Below, one piece after another: positions 51,171 to 59,930 of a stretch of DNA of 64,000 nt. The translations under genes and the position numbers were made by a program. Under the pieces are notes generated by a model. That model had not been told where the DNA came from and made no database searches. It worked only from the letters and a program-made list of their open reading frames with translations. The stretch covers positions 248,001 through 312,000 of the forward strand of contig JBFMBX010000003.1 in NCBI GenBank assembly GCA_040754815.1. The letters are read 5' to 3'. How positions within the stretch are numbered: position 1 is the first letter of the stretch; each line of letters starts with the position of its first letter. This DNA is from Bellilinea sp040754815. GTDB lineage: Bacteria; Chloroflexota; Anaerolineae; Anaerolineales; Anaerolineaceae.

Positions 51171-54100
51171 ATGAAAATGATATCTTTTATGCTCAATGGC
51201 ATTCAGCAGCATTGGGATGTGCCGGAAGGAGAAACTTTACTCACCTCTTTGCGTAAGGAGGGATATTTTGGCGTAAAGTTTGGTGGTTGTGAAAAAGGGG
51301 AGTGCGGTGCCTGCACGGTATTACTGGACGGAAAACCGGTCAATTCCTGTTCGATTTTAACGGTACAGGTGGACGGCCGCAATGTTCAAACCATTGAAGG
51401 ATTGGGGGTGCATCCTGATCAGGGATGGAAAAAGACGGCAGGATTGCATCCTATTCAGCAGGCACTTGTAGAAAGCGGTGCCATCCAATGCGGCTACTGC
51501 ACGCCGGCATTTGCACTTGCTGCAAAATCGTTGCTGGAAAGGAACCCCGATCCGAGTGAAGAAGAAGTGAGGGAAGCAATTGCCGGCGTATTATGCCGCT
51601 GTACTGGTTACCTTAAACCCGTTCAGGCAATCTTAAAAGCAGCCTCCCGCTTACGAGGGGAAGAAGATGAAGAAGAGGCCTTTGAGGGAGAAAGTTTAAC
51701 TCCCTTACCTGTGGATTGGCCATCTATTGAACCGGAGCGGGGTCGGGGTCCATCACCCGCCGAAGACGGAGGTAAGCAAACCCTTGTATTGCCTCGTAAG
51801 ATCGTGTACATGCCGCGTATGGTTGTTACGCCGGAAGCACGGCAAAAAGTTCTTTCAAAAATTGGGAAACCGGAATTGAAAGTGGATGCCATAAAGCTGG
51901 TGCAGGGAAAACCCGCTTTTGCAGCCGATATTGAAAAGCGCGGTATGCTGATTGCCAAAGTTCTGCACAGTCCTGTTGCCCATGCGCGAATCAAACATAT
52001 AGACGTTAGTAAAGCACGTACCTTGCCGGGAGTGGCGGCTGTTCTAACTTATAAAGACATTCCGCGAGTTGTCTATTCCACTGCAGGGCAATCTGATCCG
52101 ATACCCGGCCCGCTGGATACCTTTTCACTCGACTCGAAAGTGCGCTTTGTGGGGGATAGAGTGGCTTTTGTGGCAGCCGAAACGGAAGAAATTGCCGAAC
52201 AGGCTTTGAAATTAATTGAGGTTGAATATGAACCTCTTCCGGCTATTCTGGATGCCCGTGACGCGATGAAAGAAGGAGCGCCGATCATCCATGACGAACC
52301 GGAATATGTCAATTTCGCCGAATCCGATCCCCGTAAAAATCTGGCGGCTCAAATCCGCATTGATATTGGCGATGTTGAAAAAGGATTCCGTGAAGCTGAC
52401 CGGATTTTTGAAGCAGAATACCTCGTGCCGAAAGTTCAACAAGCCCATATCGAACCCCATGTTGTGGTTACTTACTGGGATGAAGATGACCGACTGGTGA
52501 TTCGAACCAGTACACAGGTTCCCTTTCATGTCCGGCGAATTCTGGCACCGGTATTGGGTTTGCCGGTCAAACGAATCCGGGTGATCAAACCCCGCATCGG
52601 GGGTGGCTTTGGCGGTAAGCAAGAAGTTTTGATTGAGGATGTTGCTGCTCATTTGACCATTGCGACCGGCAGACCGGTTTTATATGAATACACCCGAGAA
52701 GAAGAGTTTATTGCAGCCCGCTCCCGTCACCCGATGAGGATACATATGAAAACGGGTGTTAAGCTGGATGGTACCATCACCGCCAATGAAATGCGTGTGC
52801 TTTCCGATACGGGGGCATATGGGTGCCATGGTCTTACTGTAACGGGTAATACGGGTCACAAATCCATGGCGCTGTATGTTGGAGATGGTCCTTATCGGAA
52901 ATCTCCCAATATCCGTTTCTATGCGGATGTGGTGTATACCAATACACCGCCAGCGGGTGCGTATCGTGGATATGGGGTGCCACAGGGGTTCTGGCCGGTT
53001 GAACGGCACATGGAACGCATCAGTCGCGAATTAGGCTTAGACCCGATTGCTTTTCGATTAAAGAACGCCATCCGAGAGGGAGAATTGCATCCATTTAGCA
53101 CGGCGTGGAGTGAAGGACGTGAACCTCGGCCCGAAATCATTCAAACCGTTGGATTGGAAGAGTGTGTGAATCAGGGTAAAGCCCTGATTGGCTGGGATCA
53201 AAAATACGGCAATCCGGACTGGCATAAAGTGGAGGGTAAACCCTATTTGCGTCGCGGGATTGGGGTTGCACTGGTTATGCAGGGAACTGCTATTCCGTAT
53301 CTGGATATGGGTGGTGCAAGCATCAAGATGAACGATGATGGTTCTTTCAACCTGCTGGTTGGCGCCACAGACCTTGGGACCGGTTCGGATACGGTGCTTG
53401 CCCAAATGGCTGCTGAGGTACTGGGTGTACCGGTAGAGGATATCCTTGTTTACTCTTCCGATACCGATTTCACCCCTTTCGATAAAGGGGCATACGCATC
53501 TTCTACAACATATATATCCGGTGCTGCCGTTGTTAAGGCAGCCGAAGAGGTGGCTGAAAAAATCAAAAAACGCGCTGCGCGGATGATCAAGGAACGTTTC
53601 GGTGCTACGGAGGTTACTCCGGATGAGATTATTCTTGAGGACCGGAAAGCAATTGCACCCGGCGGCAATTACGTCACCCTTGCCGAGGTTGCTTTGAATT
53701 CCTTGCACCACACCGACCAAGAGCAAATTATGGGAATCGGCTTTCATTTTTCACCGGTTTCACCGCCGCCTTTTGCTGCACAATTTGCCGAAGTTACCGT
53801 GGATATCGAAACCGGACAGGTCACGGTGGACCGTTTGGTGATGGCGGTGGATTCGGGTGTAATCGTAAATCCGCTCACAGCCTCAGGGCAGATTGAAGGC
53901 GGTATGACACAAGCATTAGGTTATGCGGTGTGTGAAGAAATGGTGTACGATCAACAGGGACGCGCCCGTGAGAAGGATCTTGTGGATTATCACATCTTTC
54001 GGGCAAATGAAATGCCACAATTGGAAACCATTTTTATCCAGACCTATGAGCCATCTCATCCATTTGGAGTGAAAGCGGTGGCAGAAATTCCCATGGATGG

Positions 54101-54224
54101 TGTTGCCCCAGCAGTGGGTAATGCGGTGCTCGATGCCTGCGGCGCAGATATTCTGGATAATCCGATCACACCTGAAAAGGTCTGGCGGGCGTTGAAAAAA
54201 CGCCCTTCAGGCAGTGAAAATTAA
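51171..54224 (+). CDS. molybdenum hydroxylase, fused [2Fe-2S] and Mo-binding domains (XdhD-like)
   Basis: A 1017-residue protein. Residues 1-160 carry two [2Fe-2S] clusters (CEKGECGAC, CGYCTPAF, LCRCTGY). After an acidic linker, residues 215-1017 are the Mo-cofactor domains with IGGGFGGKQE, GAYRGYGVPQG and the catalytic Glu in GVKAVAEIP. The FeS-Mo fusion without FAD equals the architecture of E. coli XdhD (YgfN). The residue equal to bovine Glu802 is Gln here, which argues against plain xanthine specificity. GGAGG stands before ATG 51171. No in-frame TGA is used, so any selenium would be a labile ligand. Confidence 0.88.
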   Translation: MKMISFMLNGIQQHWDVPEGETLLTSLRKEGYFGVKFGGCEKGECGACTVLLDGKPVNSCSILTVQVDGRNVQTIEGLGVHPDQGWKKTAGLHPIQQALVESGAIQCGYCTPAFALAAKSLLERNPDPSEEEVREAIAGVLCRCTGYLKPVQAILKAASRLRGEEDEEEAFEGESLTPLPVDWPSIEPERGRGPSPAEDGGKQTLVLPRKIVYMPRMVVTPEARQKVLSKIGKPELKVDAIKLVQGKPAFAADIEKRGMLIAKVLHSPVAHARIKHIDVSKARTLPGVAAVLTYKDIPRVVYSTAGQSDPIPGPLDTFSLDSKVRFVGDRVAFVAAETEEIAEQALKLIEVEYEPLPAILDARDAMKEGAPIIHDEPEYVNFAESDPRKNLAAQIRIDIGDVEKGFREADRIFEAEYLVPKVQQAHIEPHVVVTYWDEDDRLVIRTSTQVPFHVRRILAPVLGLPVKRIRVIKPRIGGGFGGKQEVLIEDVAAHLTIATGRPVLYEYTREEEFIAARSRHPMRIHMKTGVKLDGTITANEMRVLSDTGAYGCHGLTVTGNTGHKSMALYVGDGPYRKSPNIRFYADVVYTNTPPAGAYRGYGVPQGFWPVERHMERISRELGLDPIAFRLKNAIREGELHPFSTAWSEGREPRPEIIQTVGLEECVNQGKALIGWDQKYGNPDWHKVEGKPYLRRGIGVALVMQGTAIPYLDMGGASIKMNDDGSFNLLVGATDLGTGSDTVLAQMAAEVLGVPVEDILVYSSDTDFTPFDKGAYASSTTYISGAAVVKAAEEVAEKIKKRAARMIKERFGATEVTPDEIILEDRKAIAPGGNYVTLAEVALNSLHHTDQEQIMGIGFHFSPVSPPPFAAQFAEVTVDIETGQVTVDRLVMAVDSGVIVNPLTASGQIEGGMTQALGYAVCEEMVYDQQGRAREKDLVDYHIFRANEMPQLETIFIQTYEPSHPFGVKAVAEIPMDGVAPAVGNAVLDACGADILDNPITPEKVWRALKKRPSGSEN

Positions 54225-54242
54225 CTCAAGGTGATGCTGAAT

Positions 54243-55037
54243 ATGATGGAATCCATATACCGGGAAATTGTCAAAGCAATTGATGAGGGGAAGCCTGTTG
54301 CTGTTTGTACAATTATTGAGACAAACGGCTCCGTTCCCAGACATGAAGGCAGCAAAATGCTGGTTTATGAGGATGGTTCTTTTATCGGTACCGTTGGAGG
54401 TGGTGAGGTAGAAAACCGGATCCTTCAAGAAGCGTTGAGTGCCATCAGGGACGGAAAAATTCGAAATTTACGTTACACTATGGTTGATCCGGCACAGGGC
54501 GACCCCGGTGTATGTGGTGGAACTCTGGAGGTTTATGTGGAACCGATCTTACCAAAACCCACTATTGTGGTTGTTGGTGGTGGTCATGTAGGAAAAGCGG
54601 TAGTCCATCTGGCAAAATGGCTGGGTTTTCAGGTGGCGGTCAGTGACGACCGGCCAGAGTTTTGCACGCCGGAAGCCAACCCGGGTGCAGATTTATTCTT
54701 CCCAGTAAAGATGAGTGAATTACCCCAACATTTGAAAATTACTCCGTATACTTATCTTGTTTTGACAACACGGGGTAGTAATATAGATATAGAAGGATTA
54801 GAACCTTTATTGAAAACCGAAGCAGCGTACATCGGTGTAATTGGTTCCAAGCGGCGGTGGCTGGTAACCCGCAAAGCACTTCTTGAAAAAGGTGTACCAG
54901 AGGAATTACTCAATCGGGTTCACTCCCCTATGGGATTGGAACTGAAGGCAGAAACCCCTGAAGAAATTGCAGTCAGTATCATGGCCGAAATCATTATGCT
55001 TCGCAATGGCGGAACTGGTGAACGGATGCGAATTTAG
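54243..55037 (+). CDS. xdhC: XdhC family molybdenum hydroxylase maturation protein
   Basis: A 264-residue protein of the XdhC/CoxI family. The N-terminal part (VCTIIETNGSVPRHEGSKM, IGTVGGGEVEN, CGGTLEVYVEPI) is the cofactor-binding domain, and the C-terminal Rossmann part starts VVVGGGHVGKAVVHLA. XdhC-type proteins bind molybdopterin cofactor, assist its sulfuration and insert it into the apoenzyme. Starts at GTG 54231 or ATG 54234 are also open. It lies between the two hydroxylase gene sets, so it might serve both. Confidence 0.88.
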   Translation: MMESIYREIVKAIDEGKPVAVCTIIETNGSVPRHEGSKMLVYEDGSFIGTVGGGEVENRILQEALSAIRDGKIRNLRYTMVDPAQGDPGVCGGTLEVYVEPILPKPTIVVVGGGHVGKAVVHLAKWLGFQVAVSDDRPEFCTPEANPGADLFFPVKMSELPQHLKITPYTYLVLTTRGSNIDIEGLEPLLKTEAAYIGVIGSKRRWLVTRKALLEKGVPEELLNRVHSPMGLELKAETPEEIAVSIMAEIIMLRNGGTGERMRI

Positions 55038-55047
55038 GAGGGCATCG

Positions 55048-56484
55048 ATGTGGAAAGAGGTGTTTAGTGCGGTTTCCATTGAGGAAGTGCTTCGAATCCT
55101 CGCAGAGAAAAGAGAAAAAGCACGAATTGTAGCCGGAGCAACCGATCTCATCCTCGAAATTGAACGAGGGTTACGGCAGGGCATTGAAACGCTGGTGGAC
55201 ATTTCTCGAATAACGGGGATGGATCAGATTACCCTCGATGAAGATGGATGGATTCATCTGGGACCGCTGGTAACCCACAATCACTGTGTGGCTTCAAAAT
55301 TAATTGTCGAGATGGCTTTTCCGCTGGCTCAGGCAGCGTGGGAAGTTGGCTCTCCACAGATTCGCAACCGGGGGACCATTGCCGGTAACCTGATAACGGC
55401 TTCACCCGCAAATGACACGATCACTCCTTTAATGGCGCTGGGCGCACGGCTGACTCTCCAGTCCGCGCGGGGAAGTCGAGTGCTGCCGTTACAGGCTTTT
55501 TACCATGGGGTGCGAAAAGTGGATATGCAGCCGGATGAGATGCTGGTTGATATTGCCTTTCCGGCATTGAAATCAAACCATGCAGGGATGTTCATCAAGT
55601 ATGCGTTGCGACGGGCCCAGGCCATCTCTCTGATCAATGTGGCCGTGATCATCTCGAGAGAAAATGAGAAAATTAGTCACGCTTCCATCACGCTCGGAGC
55701 AGTGGCCCCCACCATTATCCACGCCGAGGAAGCCGAAAAGTATTTACGGGGTAAAACATTGACGGAAGATGTAATCCGCCAGACGGCCACGCTTGCCATG
55801 CAAGCCGCCCGGCCAATTTCGGATGTTCGCGGCTCGGCAGAATATCGCCGCAGGATGGTGGAAGTGATCACCCGCCGAGCCTTGAACGCCCTGGCCAGCG
55901 GTAAGGAACGGGAAGGGTTCCCTCAGCGGCCGGTGTTGCTCTGGGGCAGTGAACACTTTCCGCAAGGCCATCTTACACGGTCTATCCTTCATAAGAACGG
56001 GGTGGCCATTGAAACATGGATTAACGGTAAAAAGTACACTGTAAAGAACGCTCATCGTAAGTCGTTACTGCGAATGCTTCGCGAAGATGCAGGTCTGGTA
56101 GGGAGTAAGGAAGGTTGTGCCGAAGGAGAGTGTGGCGCTTGCACGGTCTTTTTAGATGGTGTAGCAGTGATGAGTTGCATGGTACCGGCGACAAGAGCGC
56201 ACGAAGCTGAAATCATCACCGTTGAAGGGTTGGGTGATGATGAAAGGCTCCACCCCGTACAACAGGCGTTTGTTCAGGATGGAGCCGTACAATGCGGTTA
56301 CTGCACGCCGGGTTTCTTGATGTCGGCGGCCAAGTTGCTGGAAGAAAGACCAACGCCGACTACGGAAGAAATTCGACAAGCCATGACCGGAAATTTATGC
56401 CGCTGCACGGGTTATTATAAAATTATTCAGGCGGTTGAAGATGCTGCCCGAATAGCCAGTAAGGGAGGAGGTTCGCATGCCTAA
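55048..56484 (+). CDS. molybdenum hydroxylase, fused FAD-binding and [2Fe-2S] subunit
   Basis: A 478-residue fusion. The N-terminal 290 residues form the FAD-binding domain (VAGATDLILEIERG, IRNRGTIAGNLITASPANDT). Residues 320-478 form the [2Fe-2S] domain with CAEGECGACTVFLDG, CGYCTPGF and LCRCTGY. The usual separate medium and small subunits are therefore one chain, in the order FAD then FeS. The Mo subunit is separate at 56879. The ATG at 55048 has GGAGG upstream. Confidence 0.88.
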   Translation: MWKEVFSAVSIEEVLRILAEKREKARIVAGATDLILEIERGLRQGIETLVDISRITGMDQITLDEDGWIHLGPLVTHNHCVASKLIVEMAFPLAQAAWEVGSPQIRNRGTIAGNLITASPANDTITPLMALGARLTLQSARGSRVLPLQAFYHGVRKVDMQPDEMLVDIAFPALKSNHAGMFIKYALRRAQAISLINVAVIISRENEKISHASITLGAVAPTIIHAEEAEKYLRGKTLTEDVIRQTATLAMQAARPISDVRGSAEYRRRMVEVITRRALNALASGKEREGFPQRPVLLWGSEHFPQGHLTRSILHKNGVAIETWINGKKYTVKNAHRKSLLRMLREDAGLVGSKEGCAEGECGACTVFLDGVAVMSCMVPATRAHEAEIITVEGLGDDERLHPVQQAFVQDGAVQCGYCTPGFLMSAAKLLEERPTPTTEEIRQAMTGNLCRCTGYYKIIQAVEDAARIASKGGGSHA

Positions 56485-56854
56485 CAAATACGGTAATCTT
56501 CAGGCAAAACAGCAGGAAATGCTACGTGAAACTCGTAACTATGTGCATCCCATCTGGAGGGGAGTGGGTTTCATCCTGATTATACTTACCCCTATTTTGG
56601 GTTATTTTGGCACATTGGCCTTGTTAGAAGAAAACGCTAAACAAAAGTGGTTCACTATCCCTGCCGATTTACTCGCGCAGGGTAACGATCCTTTATTGTA
56701 TGTCAAAATTGGAATGACTCTGATTCTGGCATTCCTGTTGTATTTTGTGTTTCAATTTATCAGTATGGTATTGTTCCGCCTGTTCGGGCCTTCTCGCTTC
56801 GGGCCATACGATGTACCGCCGGTAAGTTATCGGGGCAAGAAGTATCGGCGGTAG
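56477..56854 (+). CDS. small membrane protein within the molybdenum hydroxylase operon
   Basis: A 125-residue protein that I do not recognise. It has a polar N-terminus (about 25 residues), two membrane helices (about 29-50 and 74-98) with a loop of about 23 residues between them, and a basic Tyr/Arg-rich tail (YRGKKYRR). GGGAGGAGG stands before its ATG, and it overlaps the FAD-FeS gene by eight bases, so it is clearly translated with its neighbours. I infer that it anchors the hydroxylase to the membrane or links it to an electron carrier; no redox ligand is visible. Confidence 0.7.
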   Translation: MPNKYGNLQAKQQEMLRETRNYVHPIWRGVGFILIILTPILGYFGTLALLEENAKQKWFTIPADLLAQGNDPLLYVKIGMTLILAFLLYFVFQFISMVLFRLFGPSRFGPYDVPPVSYRGKKYRR

Positions 56855-56878
56855 GTCAGCAACAGGAGGTTATAAATA

Positions 56879-59095
56879 ATGAGTATCGTCGGTGAATCGG
56901 TTATCCGCGTAGATGCGGTTGGGAAAGTAACCGGAAAGACGTTGTATCCGGGAGATATAAACCTGCCGAATCAGGCTTACATGAAGATTTTATTTGCGAA
57001 CCGTCCGCACGCAATCATCAAAAAGATAGATACTTCCAAAGCCGAGCGCTACCCCGGTGTATTGGCGGTGTTTACCGCCAGAGATGTGCCAAACAACGAG
57101 TATGGCCTGATTATGCCGGATCAGCCGGTATTGTGCGGACCGGGATCAACCAAACCGTATGCGGATCACGTGCGGTTTATTGGTGATCAGGTTGCATTAG
57201 TCATTGCTGAAACCGAAGAGATTGCAGCCGAAGCAATTGCCCTGATTGACGTTGAATACGAAGACCTGCCAATCATCACAGACCCGCGTGAAGCAATGCG
57301 AGAGGATGCCGTTTTGCTGCATCCTGACAAGGGCTCCAATGTTTTCTGCCGCTACCGCATCCGAAAAGGGGAGGTTGAAAAAGCCTTTCAAGAAGCAGAT
57401 GTGATCGTGGAGGGGGTGTACCAGACACCCGCGCAGGAACACGCCTATTTACAGCCCGAAGCCGGGCTGGGTTACATTGACGAAGAAGGGCGCGTGACCG
57501 TGATTGTGGGAGGTCAATGGACCCACGAGGATCAGGATCAGATTGCCCACGCCTTGGGATTACCACTGGATAAAGTCAGAGTCATTTATCCCGCCATTGG
57601 TGGAGCGTTTGGCGGCAGAGAGGATATGTCGGTGCAAATTGTACTTGCGCTGGCAGCATGGAGGTTACATCAACGCGGGATTAACCGGCCGGTTAAGATT
57701 ATCTGGAGCCGGGAAGAGTCCATCATTGGTCATCATAAGCGGCATCCTTATTACATTCGTGCCCGGTGGGGTGCCAGGAGGGATGGAACTTTACTGGCGG
57801 CAGAAATGGAAGTTATCGCCGATGGGGGGGCATACGCTTATACCTCCACAAAGGTTCTGGGTAATGCGACTTTAATGTGCACCGGACCCTATCGGATCCC
57901 GAATGTGAAGGTCGATTCGTACGCGGTGTATACCAATAATTTGCCCAACGGGGCATTTCGCGGTTTTGGAGGCCCCCAGGGTGCATTTGCAGCCGAAATG
58001 CAAATGAACAAACTGGCCGAAGCACTGGGCATGGACCCGGTTGAAATTCGAATGCGAAATTTACTGGATGAGGGCGATTTATTATCAGTAGGTACTCCGT
58101 TGCCAGCAGGGGTGAGTATCAAAAAGGTAGTGGAAGAATGCGCCAAAGCTGCGGGATGGAAAAAAGGAGATAAGGGGTGGTATCGTCCTCAAGGTTACCG
58201 GATCGAGACTGGAAAACCTCATCTGAAGCGAGGAATCGGCTTTGCCTGTGCCTTCAAGAATGTTGGTTTTTCATTCGGGGCTCCGGAGAATTGCTGGGCG
58301 ATAATAGAATTACATGGCGGAGCGGAAATCGAGAGGGCAGTGTTGTACCATGCTGCAGCCGAAGTCGGTCAGGGTTCACACACCGTTCTGGTTCAAATGG
58401 CAGCGGAAGCGCTGGGTATACCGATGGAAAAAGTTGAACTGGTGGCAGCGGATACGGCCGTAACAAAAAATTCAGGCAGTGTCTCGGCTTCCCGTATGAC
58501 TTTTATGGCCGGTAATGCGATCCGTGGGGCGGCAGAACTGGCCTTGCAAGCGTGGAAAAACGAAGAACGACCAGTACGCGCGGAATTTCAATACCGACCG
58601 CCGCGGACTACACCCTATGACCCCGAAACGGGAAAATCGGAACCCAATTTTGCCTATGGATATGTTGCTGAGGCCGTAGAAGTTGAGGTGGATGTTGAAA
58701 CAGGCCAGGTGAGACTGGTCAATGTCATTTGTGCGGATGACGTTGGCAAGGCCGTAAATCCACAGCAGGTTCAAGGTCAGGTTGAAGGTGCAGTTGTTCA
58801 GGCAGCGGGATATGCGGTGCTTGAGAATTTTATCCAGCAGGACGGACAGGTATTAACCAAAACCCTCTCTACCTACCTGATTCCGACTATTCTGGATATT
58901 CCTGAGAAGGTTGAGTCTATAGTGCTGGAATATGCAGACCCGCGCGGTCCTTGGGGAGCACGCGGCATGGGTGAAATGCCCTATTTACCATTAGCCCCAG
59001 CGATTGGTGCAGCGATTCGCAATGCTACCGGAAAGTGGTTTGATAGCTTTCCTTACACCCCGGAGAGAATATTGTTCGGATTGCTGGAAGGTTGA
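56879..59095 (+). CDS. molybdenum hydroxylase large (Mo-binding) subunit
   Basis: A 738-residue Mo subunit of the xanthine dehydrogenase family. It begins with VGESVIRVDAVGKVTGKT and contains IGGAFGGREDMS, GAFRGFGGPQG and the catalytic Glu in GARGMGEMP. The residues equal to bovine Glu802 (in GGRED) and Arg880 (in AFRGFG) are both present, which fits a purine or related heterocycle substrate better than the companion enzyme does. AGGAGG precedes the ATG. Its FAD and Fe-S partners are fused in the gene at 55048. Confidence 0.9.
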   Translation: MSIVGESVIRVDAVGKVTGKTLYPGDINLPNQAYMKILFANRPHAIIKKIDTSKAERYPGVLAVFTARDVPNNEYGLIMPDQPVLCGPGSTKPYADHVRFIGDQVALVIAETEEIAAEAIALIDVEYEDLPIITDPREAMREDAVLLHPDKGSNVFCRYRIRKGEVEKAFQEADVIVEGVYQTPAQEHAYLQPEAGLGYIDEEGRVTVIVGGQWTHEDQDQIAHALGLPLDKVRVIYPAIGGAFGGREDMSVQIVLALAAWRLHQRGINRPVKIIWSREESIIGHHKRHPYYIRARWGARRDGTLLAAEMEVIADGGAYAYTSTKVLGNATLMCTGPYRIPNVKVDSYAVYTNNLPNGAFRGFGGPQGAFAAEMQMNKLAEALGMDPVEIRMRNLLDEGDLLSVGTPLPAGVSIKKVVEECAKAAGWKKGDKGWYRPQGYRIETGKPHLKRGIGFACAFKNVGFSFGAPENCWAIIELHGGAEIERAVLYHAAAEVGQGSHTVLVQMAAEALGIPMEKVELVAADTAVTKNSGSVSASRMTFMAGNAIRGAAELALQAWKNEERPVRAEFQYRPPRTTPYDPETGKSEPNFAYGYVAEAVEVEVDVETGQVRLVNVICADDVGKAVNPQQVQGQVEGAVVQAAGYAVLENFIQQDGQVLTKTLSTYLIPTILDIPEKVESIVLEYADPRGPWGARGMGEMPYLPLAPAIGAAIRNATGKWFDSFPYTPERILFGLLEG

Positions 59096-59101
59096 GCCGG
59101 T

Positions 59102-59929
59102 TTGAGCAATTTGATAACAGGACTACTGGCCGTAATTTGCGGTGGCGGAGACCTGGGAAGCGGTGTTGGTGTCCGGTTTTACAGGGCTGGAATCCGGGTT
59201 GTGGTAACCGAGCTGCCCACACCGCTGGCCGTGCGTCGTTATGTCAGTTTTGCGGAAGCGATCATTAGCGGCTCGACATTTGTGGAAGAAGTGCCCGCCA
59301 GAAAAGCCGAAAATTTGGAAGAGGTTATTTCGATTCTGGATCAAGGTATTGTGCCGGTTCTCGTTGATCCTGAAATGCAATTTCTGCAATGGTTAAAACC
59401 GGATATTCTGGTAGATGCCCGATTGAGAAAAGTTCCAGCGGAATCCAGTTTAGATGCTGCTTCCCTGGTGATTGGACTTGGACCGGGGTTTACGGCCGGT
59501 GTAAATTGCCATGCGGTCGTTGAAACAAAACGAGGTCCAACTTTGGGCAGGGTTTACTGGAGCGGGACGGCTGAAGCGGATTCAGGAATACCGGAAGGTG
59601 TAAATGGCTTTGTGGAGGAGCGCGTTCTGCGCGCTCCGAGAGATGGAGTGTTTAAATCACGCGTGAAAATTTGTGATTTTGTCCAAAAGAATCAAATTGT
59701 TGCTGAGGTGGATGGAGAACCGATTCGCGCTGGCTTCGATGGGGTGATTCGCGGTTTGGTGATGGATGGGCTGGTGGTGTTGAGAGGAATGAAAGTGGGG
59801 GATGTTGACCCCCGCAGAGACCCTCGTTTGTGTAATATTGTTTCAGATAAGTCGCTGGCTGTTGGTGGCGGCGCTTTAGAGGCGGTGCTTTCAAAACCAG
59901 AGCTGCGCTGCCGGTTGTGTGGTGATTGA
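59102..59929 (+). CDS. yqeB: selenium-dependent molybdenum cofactor protein YqeB
   Basis: A 275-residue protein of the YqeB (EF2563) family, a known genomic marker of the labile-selenium molybdenum hydroxylase trait. It has a Rossmann-like start ICGGGDLGSGVGVRFYRAG and the motifs LVDARLRKVP, LGPGFTAGVNCHAVVET and GRVYWSGTAEADSG. The exact chemical step is not known; a role in making or inserting the selenium ligand is the usual view. The start is TTG 59102 with GAAGG upstream. It is followed by yqeC-mocA. Confidence 0.88.
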   Translation: MSNLITGLLAVICGGGDLGSGVGVRFYRAGIRVVVTELPTPLAVRRYVSFAEAIISGSTFVEEVPARKAENLEEVISILDQGIVPVLVDPEMQFLQWLKPDILVDARLRKVPAESSLDAASLVIGLGPGFTAGVNCHAVVETKRGPTLGRVYWSGTAEADSGIPEGVNGFVEERVLRAPRDGVFKSRVKICDFVQKNQIVAEVDGEPIRAGFDGVIRGLVMDGLVVLRGMKVGDVDPRRDPRLCNIVSDKSLAVGGGALEAVLSKPELRCRLCGD

Positions 59930-59930
59930 A

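Noticed and set aside
53058..53747. 229-residue minus-strand open frame
   Set aside because: It is fully inside the Mo-hydroxylase gene, has no recognisable motif and is a mirror of that coding sequence.
51171..59095. Selenocysteine-encoding TGA in the molybdenum hydroxylases
   Set aside because: Both Mo subunits read through without an in-frame TGA, and no SECIS-like site is needed. Selenium, if used, would be a labile ligand.
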